Shown piece after piece: positions 21,929-33,900 of a stretch of 64,000 nt of DNA (the first letter of the stretch is position 1; each line of letters begins with the position of its first letter). The notes under the pieces were generated by a model. That model did not search any database. It was not told the origin of the DNA and saw nothing but the letters and a program-made list of their open reading frames with translations. Origin of the DNA: Pogona vitticeps (taxonomy: Eukaryota; Chordata; Lepidosauria; Squamata; Agamidae); NCBI RefSeq assembly GCF_051106095.1, contig NC_135785.1, forward strand, positions 187,440,045-187,504,044. The letters run 5' to 3'. The position numbers were made by a program, and so were the translations under genes.

Positions 21929-24900
21929 ATACTGGTAACTTAACAATTTCAGCAAAGCAGAAGCAGGATCGTTTCTCAGGATGGCCATGAGAACAGGACC
22001 TTTCCTAAAGACTAACAGTGGAAAAGTAGGACTTCTTGGGATTGGTGCAGAAGATAGAACACTAGGCAAATGAAACTGGGGGCATTCTACAGGAATCTTG
22101 GGTAGAAATTTTTCTTGTTTTCTTGTACTTACCAAATAGTTTTCCTAATTTTCATTCAGCACTGAGAAGCAATAATACCAGAAAGAGAGTGCATAAAAGA
22201 TGCCACCTCAGCTTTGTTGAATGCTATCAAGATTCCCACTTGCAGAGAGAACAGTAGGATAGTAATCCTAATTAGTTTGTCTGTTGTGATTTACTTATCA
22301 ATGGGACATAGGATGAAGAGCAGGTTGGATAGCTCAGTGGTTTAAGTATCTGGCTGTGGATCCAGAGGTTAGGAGTTCAGTTCACCACTGTGCCTTGTGG
22401 GAGAAGAGCCAGCCTGTGTGGTCTCGGGTAAGCTGCACATTTCCAAGATACTCCCCCATAAGAAGGGAATGGTAAACCACTTCTGAGTATTCTTTACCTG
22501 GAAAACCCAGGAAAAGGTCACCATATCAGAATCCACTTGATGGCATGCATTTATTACTATCATAGATTACTGCAAACTGCTCAACTTCCATTTTTTGTTG
22601 GGAAGCACTTACTGCAGTAATCAGAGTAGCATCCGTCATAATCCTATGGAGGAGCCTTCTTAACTGTGGTGGCTAATTGGAGTTAACATCTCTTCTGGTG
22701 TGTGCATGGCTCATTTATTTGACCAAATAAGCTTTTCAGGGAATCAACTCAAGTGTACTGATTGACCTCTGAATGCTCTTGAGAGATGTCATCCCTCACA
22801 GCCAGTACTTCTTTATCAGATTCCAGATGTAAACAGCAGTTTCCACTGAGTGCTCTCCCTCTCTGTTACATATGCACACACATACAGTCTTGGCAGGGAT
22901 GTTGTGCAGATCCAAGTAAGCAGCAGTCTGCCAGTAGCACAGAATGTATGCAGTACCATATTTTTTGTTTATTTTTATCATTTTACTTCTTAACTGGTTT
23001 AAAGAACAACCCACAGTTAAAAGAGAGGAAAATATAATAGAGCTAAGTTATAGTGATGATTAAAGCATGAATATCTTTTAAATGGAACTAAATCCAGGGA
23101 GGATAGGGCTATCAGTGGTTGCTGTTCATTATGTATTGCTTCCATTCAGAGGTAATATGCCTTTCAGTATTGTCTACTGGATAACACAAGCTTATAGGCT
23201 TGCTATAGGGATATATCTGGTTGGCCACTGCAGGCAACAGAATACTGGATTCTATAGGCCTTTGGTTTGATCAAGTATGACTCTTCTTATGTTCTTATGC
23301 AATGCAAAAAGAAGAGCAAAGAAAGCAAATAGACAAAAAAATGGAAAGAACTATAACAAAGAAATGCTCTACAGTCATAACCCTTAATGGAAAACTCCTA
23401 AAATGCCCTTTTTGTCAGAACATTGTTTTGCTTTTGTTGCAGTCATCTTCCTCTCTGAAGGCAGCTTATGAGGACTGGCTTGCATCTCATGGCCTGACTG
23501 TTTCTCCATTCCACATGCGGTGGCAGACATCTCTTTTCAACCGCCAGTTCTACAATTGGGGAAGATGGAAACCCAGATTCCTTTATCTATGGTATTGTTT
23601 CAGAATTATAATTCAGGCACATGTGGGACAATTGCTGGAAATTCTTTTGTATCCTGTGAGTCAAAGGAGTCACCGTTCTGGGACCAACTGCTTACACAAT
23701 ATAGTGCAGCTAAACAGAATAACCTTTTGTTTTAGTCTCAGAAAGCATTTTAGGGGCTTAAGCCATCCTACATTAACAACGGGCATATTTGTTGTCTGGG
23801 AGACGTGGGGTGATGAAGAAGTTATCTTAATACATGGGGAACTTTCTGTCTGAGTTTGCCACGTTGGTCTTGGCACAGTTGTTGACCTCTGTAGTTGTAA
23901 AGAGTTGCAGGGCTTCAGTTTGCTTTTCATGGGGCAAATTCATGGACCTTGTCCCTTCTCAGCAAAAAGCATTCAAAATTTATCAGTCTGCCACTAATTA
24001 CATGCTTTGACAGTATTCACAACTGTATTTTAGGTTTAGCATGGGAATGATTTTCGGCATAGCTGCTATGTTTGGTTCTGTTGTTCTCCTTGGAAAGACA
24101 CTGATGCAGACCCTCTCGCAGATGCTAACTGAGGCTCCCACAGGTCAGAATGATCAGATGCTACAAGTTGTGGTGAGTTTCATTTCCATATGTAGCCATT
24201 AAGAATATAATTTAAAACCAGTATCTCCGGGGAAGGTAACAGCTTTTCATTTATAATTCTCATATTTGTTTTCATAGTTTACTCAAAACATTTCTAGGTT
24301 GCATTTCCAAGGATAAAACTGTTGTTAAGGAGCAAAAGGACAATATACGTGAACACAGAAGTAGAAGCAGACTTCTGGAAAAAGAGAAATAAAAGGCTGA
24401 CTTTCTGAATGTGGAGTGGAGATGAGGTTGGACATAGCACCTCTCATGGGATGTTCTTCTCCAGCTTTGGAGCAAATAATATAAAGGGCATTACTTAGCT
24501 TCTATGGGAACAAATATATTTCTTTCAATGAATTGAAAGTGACTTCACCAAAGGGGGAAAAATAAGGATAAGGATTGACTTATTTGTGATATCTGCATGG
24601 CATCAACATGGAGGAATTTGGAAGATGCACACCTCTCTAGAAGAGAGAGGGGAGCAGCGCTTGAAAATGGATGGGACTGACTCTTGTGCCTCACACATAA
24701 GCATCAGTGCTGGCAAGAATGGATTATTGCCTGATAGAACCTTAATTAGAGGAATGGCAGCAATTCGTAGCCTATAGCTATCTGTAACCTGATTTTATGC
24801 TTAAATACCCTGAAATGTAATCTTTGGGATTTAAATGTTTTTAAGCCTTTTGATAGTATTTTTTTACCTTTTAATAAAGTTTTTTTTAAGGGTAGACTTC

Positions 24901-27900
24901 TCTTAGTATGGAAGCTCTATTCTTGCAGAACTACATTAGTTAAACTAGTCCAGGAAGCCAAGCCTCTTGTTTCCCATTACCAGTGTGAATTAATTTCTTT
25001 GAGCATGTGCAAAGTGTTGGGTTTTACATCCGAGTAATTAAACTGTGATTAAGTCAATGAATCACAAGTAATCTAGACTGGTGGCAGCTAAATTGAGAAA
25101 TGAGTAGAAATAAAAATAAAAAAATGCCACACTGGGAAGGACAAGGAACCAGGCAGGGCCATTTTCTCCCTTCGTGAAAGTAAGGCTCAGCCCCAGCACA
25201 GATATCACCCTAGGAGGGAGGGACTCTCAGCCTGTATCTGTGTGTAGGTTCTATGGAGAGATGTGTGATTGTGGTTTCCTCCACTTGGGGTAACTTTCAG
25301 AGCTTGGAAAAGTTTTTGGACTACAGCTCTTGGAATTCTCCAGTCCACGTGGCCAAGCTCTGGGACCTTTTTATTGTTGGAAATGATGTTCCTGTTAGAG
25401 TAAGCATTCTTTGTGAAGTGGTTTCTAGACAGTTGTACAACAGGGTGCAGAAAGCCCTGTCTTTTGAACCATTGCTGCTACCCGGTGTCTTGTGTCTTTG
25501 GAAACAGGTGCCTGGTGTCAATCTTCCCGTCAGCCAGCTGTCCTATTTCTTCATTTCGATCCTCATCAGTGGTGTCATACATGAAGTCGGCCATGGGGTG
25601 GCAGCTATTCGGTAATGCAATCCTGTTACTCCTTCACTTCTTCTTTTTTTTTAATGACATGAAGACCTTGTTTGGCAGGAAAATTATTACTGGTGAATAC
25701 GATTGCATATGGATTTAGAGAGAGAGAGAGATTAATTTTACACAATTAATTTTAATAAGGTGATGAAGTAATAGAGAACCTAACTTCTGAGATTTGAAAT
25801 ACTTAGTGCTTCTTGATCCCTTGAGTACGACTTTGGGGTGATCAGCATCTGGAAGAAGCCCACTGTTTTCCAACTTCATTGTGCTGAGCTGCTCCCATCC
25901 TTTCCCTTTTCTCGATGTACCGACTCAGCTCTGTCCGTCCTTTTCTTCTTCCATTTACTGCATCTGTGCTGTTACTGTGCTGGTGCCATAAAGGGGTGCC
26001 ATACTGAGTGCCTCTTGAGACCTACCAAGCTGGGCAGAAGCAGCTTCAAAGGATTCCCATTTTCCAATTCTGTGCTGTGAAGCAGATAGGACAGGGGCAG
26101 AGTAGAAGTTACTTGTTTGGATTATAACTTGCAGAAGTCCCCAAACAGCATGACCTTTTCAAGTTGAAGTCCAAAAACTAAATTTTCCAAGCTCCAGACA
26201 AGGTGTGATTCTGCTGTTGATAAAAGCAATTCTGGCTCTCTGATGTTCTTGTGGCAGCCAACATTAATTGCTAATATCTTGTTTGGTGTCCTTCAGGCCA
26301 CATCTCTTAACTCCCATGTTCCTGCAGCCCATTATTCTTTTGGCTGTTCCTGTCACATTCCTAGCAGCCTATGTACTTCTGCCTTTTCTCCTTTCATGAT
26401 TGCCTCCATTCCATATATGTGATGTGGAGCAGTGGCATAGAGCTTCAAATGGCATAGAGACCGAATGACGTATTAGGAAGTCCCTGATTTGAATCTCATC
26501 ATTGCCTTTTTTTACTTCTTGGCCTTAGAAACACTACTCTGTCCTCTCGCCAGCTGCATGGAGGATTAAAATGCTGATTGACCTTATAAGGTTCTTGTAA
26601 TGGCTACAGTTACTTAATGCATGTTAAGCACTCTGTACATTTGGAGTTAAATAAAGTAAATAACAAAGCACAACAGCAAGGATGATGATTCTGATTCTTT
26701 GTTTGGCTTATCTTGCTGAACATTTGTTCTTAGTTTAGCTACTGCTTGTTTAAGGATGATACAATATTCTGGGGTGCATCAGATCTAATGACATGTTTGT
26801 GAATTTAAGTTGCTTTTTAGATATAAAATTAAATTAGAATTCTAGTTTTGCAAAAACATCTTATTTCCTTCCTCTTTTAGAGAGCAGGTTCGGTTCAACG
26901 GCTTTGGAATTTTTATATTTATTGTTTATCCAGGAGCATTTGTTGATCTGTTCACCACCCACTTGCAACTCATTTCTCCAGTCCAGCAGCTAAGAATATT
27001 TTGTGCAGGTAAATCAATTGCTGTAGTTATGCTGTGATCTACTTTGTGTTAAGTATTGTTTTGAATATGAAGCTGTTAACAGATGGAATCTTTTAGTACA
27101 AAGACTGATTGGCATTGCGTGAAAATTCTTGTACTAGTTCTACTGTATTCCGAAGACAGAGGAAGGGAGCCTTTGGCCCTCTTTTTTGCAGACAGTTTCT
27201 TGAGCCTCAGCTAGCATGGCCAGTGGGGATTGTGGGTACTGTAGTGCAAAACATTTGGAGGATGAAAGTTGCCCAACCCCTTTTTCCTAAGATACAAAAT
27301 GACCTTTATAGCTATGTAGCTGTCTAGAACCTTTTGGGAATTGATATATTAAAAACACCCAGGGTGGAGGATGGACCTTTTCACATATACATACTGGTTT
27401 TACAAGTATCATGGTGCCTATGATCCAGAAACATGGGATTTGTGTCTGCCCAGAATCTTTTCAATTGCTTTCAGTGGAATTGTTTGCTTAGTAATTTTGA
27501 TCTTGAAAATATGGCTTAAGGGAAATGTTGGTCTAAATCTGGCCATTTTGCAGAGACTGGATGGGAGTTGGCTCTTTCTCTGTTCCTATAATTGTGGGTA
27601 ATCAGTATGACCTCTTGTAGACTTCTTTCTGGCTTCATGTACTCCCAGATCTATATATCATTTTATTTGATTATCAGTGTTTCTTCCTTTCACTTGCTTT
27701 TTTGAGCATCCTTAGTGATTTCAGTCAGTGCCTTTTGGCTGCAGGTTGATTTACTACAAAAAGAGTATAAACTTTTGCTATGAAAATAGAATTTTTGCTG
27801 TTCTCTAAAATGGGAGTATTCAGATTAGAGAATAGAAATTTTAATGATGTTGGTTGAGGGGGAAATTGTGATAGATCTTTCTTTGCAAGTGAAAGGTGGC

Positions 27901-30900
27901 TTTGCTTTTAATAATAACCACATGAAGACTTCAAAAGAAGTGCTAAATGTTTGCATCCCCAGAATACAGTTTCATGTAACCACCTCTGGTGCCTATCTGT
28001 CTGATCTGATTGAGTGCCACAAGATGTGTGTATAGGGTGGGAATTGTGAGGATCTCCTGGAATTGCTGGGCTGCATTTTCTTTTAGCCCTACCTAGTATA
28101 GTTAGTGATGAAGGATATTGGGAATTGCAGTCCAACATCTGGCAGGCAGCTTGTTTCCCCTATCCCTGCCATAGATCAGCTCTGTGAACATAAACTATAG
28201 GATGAACTGCAGGATCTTCATCATCTGATTCAGTCCCACTGCATTACAGATGGAGAGATCCCAAGGTAGCAGTTGTCTGGGTCCCCGAGTTCCTTCGGTT
28301 TGAGGAGGAAAAGAATCCAGATGTCCTCTTTTCCTTCCTACTTGGCATCTCTTGGTGGGGAAAAGCAGGAAGGAGAGTCAGGCATACTTCCTAGCACCTA
28401 TGGGCTATGTCTCTTTCCTTGCATTCGTTCAAGGCTGATTTTTAATGTTATGTCCAAGCATTAATTAGTTTTATTGAATTGTTTTTAACAATCTCCATAT
28501 ATCAGGGTCTTTGTGTGGTGTGCAAATAGCCTGTGCTATTAATTCCTCTGCAGTTAATTATGTCTTCACGCTACATGAACAATTGCATCAGCAGTGTTTT
28601 ATTTTATTATATTTTATTTAAGGGAGAAGGAATGGTTGTGGAGCACAGTCTGTCCTGCTAACTTAAATAAAACAAAAACTGTGTGTTGGGATAGCTTCAG
28701 ATGGAAAATGGTTCAGTCACCCATTTAATTCAAGCCCTTGTTGTGAATACAGTGGTGCCTCGCACAGCGAGGTTAATCCGTTCTGGATTAACCCTCGCTG
28801 TGTGAAAACATCGCTGAATGGGGCAGAAAAGCCCAATCGGCTGATTTACTCACCGTTCAGCGATGTTTTGCAATGGCCGGCAGCCATTTTCGCGCCCTCC
28901 CCTCGCTTAACGAGGGCGCGAAAATGCTGCGCGCGGCCATTTTGGGGCTTCCAGCAGCCATTTTGTAGCCACCAAACAGCTGATCGGCGGGTCGCAAAGC
29001 GAAGGTCAGTAAGCGAACCGCTTACCGACCTTCGCTCTGCGATTTTTCGCCCTATGCAGGCATCGGTGTGCGATCGCATTTGCGATCGCAAAACCGGCCT
29101 TGTAGAGCGAATTCATCACTCTACGGTGCACTCGTTGTGCGAGGCACCACTGTATTTACTGACGAACAGAAGGATTAGTACTGTGGCTCATTTTATGAGC
29201 CCGTTTAGTTTTAAGCCAGATGTGATTTAAACTGTTCCAGGGAGGAGTTTATTTTCATTATTATTGTTGTTAAGCAAGCTCGTAATGGAAATACAGGTGA
29301 ATCCTTAGCGACACAGTCTTAAGCAGTCCAGTTTGTTTTACTTTCTTCATGGCAACTCAAACCCTCAATAGGTTTGAAATGAAAGTGAGGACTGATGTAT
29401 CAGGATGATGGAAAAACATATAGTGAAGATCTATCTTCGTGTTTAATCACTCTTGGCTCGTGCAGTAACTTGTTCAGAGAAATGTGACAAAAGACTATGG
29501 CTGCAACCAGATGAAATTTTCTATGAAAAAAAAAGGGTACGCTGTCTTAATTCCTGAGCAGATATGTTTGCACACAATTACAAGCCAGTTGCACACTGTC
29601 CTTCTCTGGAATTCTGGCTTCTCAAAGTGAAGACAGGACAAAGTAGTGAACTGATGCCCACTGCCCAGTCACTCCTGCTGCAAGTAACAAACCACACACC
29701 TTCTGCCCATTGTTTGTTTGCATTGATGTCCAGATCTAGCATGTCCAGATCTTGACGGGGCTGTGCCCCATCAAGGCAGAGAAATGCGTCTAGAACAAAC
29801 AAATTCTACGAAATTCTAGATGTTCATTTATAGTAAGCTCTTTCGGCTGCAGCAGTTTGATCACACTTACTGGGAAGCAAGCCTCACTGAAACCATTGAT
29901 GAGTAATAATATTTAACATGTAGTATATAGCAGATTTTGAGAGTTCTGTGTAGTTTGTGTAGACATTATAACACCTTGCCGTGTATTGCATCTCACCCTG
30001 ACAACAACCTTGCAAGGTACATTCATATTATCATTTCTATATTGTATGTAGATGAAGACTAAACCTAAATTACACAAGTATGCTCAGGAGAAATATGAAC
30101 CAGTAAATTTCTAACTCTCACTCTTGGCTACTAGCTCTCAATGAGACACATTTTCCATTTAAAGTATGGATTGAATGTGAAACATCTTTTTTTGTGAAAT
30201 CTGTAAGGATAGGTTGGTTCTGTGGGTACAGCTGTGGTACACAAATAATATGATGTATAGAGTCTTAATTGTTAACCTTTACTATTCATTCTGTCCTTTA
30301 AAACTGCCCGAAGACATGTGAATCGCATGATCCCTCTTCAAGGATAACTTAGATAGCTGTATTTATTCATTTAAACATTTACATTGCCGTTCAGAGTACT
30401 TCTGAATTTTTGTGTACCAAATCTGTTGCTATACCCATGTTTATTCTTTGTGCTGAAAGCCAGATTTGTGCTTAATTCATTATATGTCCTTGATCTAAAT
30501 ACAGTTGGTCCTCCTAACTGCACTAAACACACTGAATCAATGAGAACTTTGTGAGTTAACATTTAAATTCCATTGATTTTATGGATGTTCTCTAGCTGGG
30601 ATTTAGGTTGTCTGCATTAACGTTCTTTCTTTTAAAGGATGTTTTGCTTAGCATAATTAGAGTAGTTAAGTTACAATTAGAGTAGGCTCATTGAATCAGT
30701 GGGGATTGGTGAGTCATTTGCTCCATAAATTCCATTGATTCAGTGGACCTACTCTGGTTGCAACTTGGTATGTTAAGCAACAAGATTTCAGCCATATATT
30801 TGGGAGTGTTCTGAGTTATAACCCTAATTATGGTTAATGTTTTAATCTTCGAGACATAAATTTGTCTCAGGTCCTGAAACTGTACAGTTTGTTCTTCTCT

Positions 30901-33900
30901 ACTGAATAATTTGTCACTGTACTAGACCAATTCTGTTTAGTTGGCTCTTGCTTGCAGAGATACATTAGTGTTTTGTTTTTCTGGCTTTGCAGGAGTCTGG
31001 CATAACTTTGTGCTTGGAATTGCCAGCCTTGTGGTTCTCTTCTTATTGCCAGCTGTTCTTTTTCCATTTTATTACACTGGTGCAGGGGCACTTGTCACTG
31101 AAGTAACAGAGGTAAGAGTAATTAATAACCAACTGTTTACAAAGAGTAACCTATAATCCAGGAGTGTGGACCATGTCGTCCTCCAAATCTTATTGGACTG
31201 CGGCTCTTACTATCCTTCACTATTGGCTATGCTGGTGAAGGCTGACGTGACTTGCAGTTCAAAAACATCTGGAGAAGCACATGTTCTTCCACCCTCCTGT
31301 GAGCTGCAGAATCAAATCCTGTGTTTCTTTTCACTAAGCATGCTCCTTATCATATGGGATATTGCTGCTTCAGAAATAGAAACATGAAGTCATGAGACTT
31401 GCCAAAATTGTTCATCTGAGTTCCCTCTGATGGTGGTAATTATATTTTCTGATTAGTATGATAGTGTGTGACCTCCTTGTTATAACTATTGGCTATCAAT
31501 ATATTTGGGGACACAGTTCGAAGTGCTGCTGATAACTTCTAAGGCATTAGAGAAGAGCAGACCAACCTATATTCTTCTCGGTAACCTCTCAAAGGGACAT
31601 TCAAAAGCACAGTTTCAAACAGTTCAGTTTTGGGAACCATCATTTGAAGCCGATTTGTCTGAAACTAACTTTAGATAATGTGACTCATAATTTGTTGGTC
31701 GAAATTACATAATAAACCACAGTTGACTGGAAAACTGCTGAACTGTTTCTTGGGCTATATGAGCAGAGCCAGAAACAGATACCTGATGCATGCAGTAGCT
31801 TGTTTTGCTTCTTCAGCCCCTTGCCTTGTTAAACTGATTGGCCAAATGTATATGTGTATCCTATAAACAATAGAAATCAGGTACTATTCAAGGCAGAGTG
31901 AATTTGAGTTCCTCTTTTCTTGTTCCAGGACTCTCCTGCCAATGGGCCCCGAGGCCTTTTTGTTGGTGATCTTGTCACCAATCTGGAGGACTGTTCAGTT
32001 CATAGTGTGGAGGATTGGAATTCCTGCTTGGGAAAGATTTCTCGAATGCCACAAACAGGCTATTGCATAAAGGCATCAGTACTACAACAATTAAGCTACC
32101 CATCTAGAGGTACAGTTGTTTCTACATTGTAGATGCTTATACTTCAGGGTTATTTTAAAAAACAATTTTGACCCTTTAACTAACTGATGAAAAAGCCCCC
32201 CCACAATTAATTAGTCATCAGATTTTTAAAATATGTGTATGTTATTATTTATAAAAGATTTTATTAATTAAGTATGGTAAACCATTACCTTAAAAGAAGC
32301 ATTTCCTTTTGTGTGACAGATTGTGGAATGCCTCTTCTAAAACTGTATCTGATGTACTCTATGATTAAATTGTTTTTAAAACAAAACATGCTTTTCATTA
32401 GAACATGTTTTCTCTTTCATGAAAGTGTACATTGATGTTATAAACTGCTTGGGTAATTGTCTAAAGCGGAGGTGAGAAACATTTTTCAGATAAATTGGGA
32501 AAAGCCTTGGGGCTGTAGGCAAAAAGCTTGACAGAAGACTAAAATAAATTGGGCTGTGCCACATGTAATTTTTGCCATTTGGGGCATTTTCCCACCAGAT
32601 GTGCAAAGCATAGTTTAGTTTTTTGTGTGTCTATTCAGTACTGCAACTCTCTAGGCAGGAAATTGGAGCTCAGTTTCATGCTATAGCATCATGGGCCTTT
32701 AGAAAATCATTAATATAGATTAAAACCCAGATAACCATTAATGCATGAGTAATCCAGTCCTATAGATGTGTTTTAGCTTCTGTAACACAGACAGTAGTCA
32801 TCATTACCCACAGCAGCTGATGCTTGGAAAGTCCTGATTTGGCCTGTGGTAATATCGAATACACAACATTTGTGTGTATTCGATATTACCACAGGCCAAA
32901 TCAGGACTTTCCCTGATTTTACCTTCTTGGGCTCCCTGTCCTGTTTTCACTTGCTCCTACCTGCTGCCCTCTTAGTTTCTTTTATATCTGCTGCTCTTGG
33001 TTGTATTTTAAGTAGGCTGGCTTAACTTGTTATGTTAAGTACATTACACAGGTGGACTCTAACTACACTGGTGCCAACCTTCACTGTAATCATTAAGCAG
33101 GTTGAGTGCGGTTTGCTGTGTGTACTTTCCCTTTTAATTACAAAACAGGACTGGGCAGTGCTCCTAGCCAAGCATTGCTGCTTGACATCAAAACATCTAT
33201 AAAATAATTCATGTCCTGCATGGGTGTAAATGCATAATACATTGTTTAGTATGTTCTTTTACTCTTAGATAATTGCACAGTGTCTACATCTGAAACAACA
33301 CAATTAGTACACAGGTAGGAAGCTTAACTGCAGTCCTCCTTGTAAAAGTAAAAAGCAGTGGGGGAGAGGGGACCCTCAGTTGTGATTTCTGAAATGTAAT
33401 GGTAAGTTTAATTTCTTCTCAGGTTTTAAAAGACTTGATGGCACTATTGAGTGCTGTAGCAACAACAGCCTTACAGATATCTGCTTTTCATACAGCAATA
33501 ATTTGAACAGCCACCTGGTATGTTATTTAATGCTGAATAGCACAAGTATGTATGGTTTCAGCATAGACTATAAGTGTTGTTTTGAATATTGGTTTCAAGC
33601 TTTAAGATGTGTTTGGATCTGGTGTTAGGCAGACTGCCCTTGTGGCATTTCTGTGCATGCTTTAGAATTTGAAAGAAATAATAAATAAGTTGATTCCAGA
33701 TATTAAACTCTTAGCTTCATGCTTTTAGCGAGATCCAAGCAGTAGATAGAGAGGAATAAGTGACCATCACCTGTTGGCAAATAGAAGGGGAAGATGTGGA
33801 GGCAGTGACAGATTTTACCTTCTTGGGCTCCATGATCACTGCAGATGGTGACAGCTGCCACAAAATTAAAAGACGCCTGCTTCTTGGGAGGAAAGCGCTG

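Larger units (their letters stand above)
18852..23442 (+). other. MBTPS2 intron 1
   Basis: CpG-rich up to about 19090, then a large inverted repeat (19347-19524), SINEs at 20455 and 22322, a hAT MITE at 20727 and an L2 tail at 21520. Positions 19530-20450 and 22570-23440 show nothing further. Confidence 0.7.
27009..30992 (+). other. MBTPS2 intron 5 (no YY2 retrogene)
   Basis: In placental mammals an MBTPS2 intron (reported as intron 5) hosts the intronless YY2 gene. Nothing zinc-finger-like is present here on either strand. Contents are hAT-like remnants at 27195-27290 and 28040-28160, a 403-bp MITE at 28750, a MIR-like core near 29900-30080 and a fold-back remnant at 30510-30790. Confidence 0.7.

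Noticed and set aside
23302-23853. 183-codon open frame as a separate gene
   Set aside because: Its middle is MBTPS2 exon 2; both ends run into intron beyond the clear splice sites.
25253-25615. 120-codon open frame as a gene
   Set aside because: Intron 3 reading through the acceptor into MBTPS2 exon 4; only 25508-25611 is coding.
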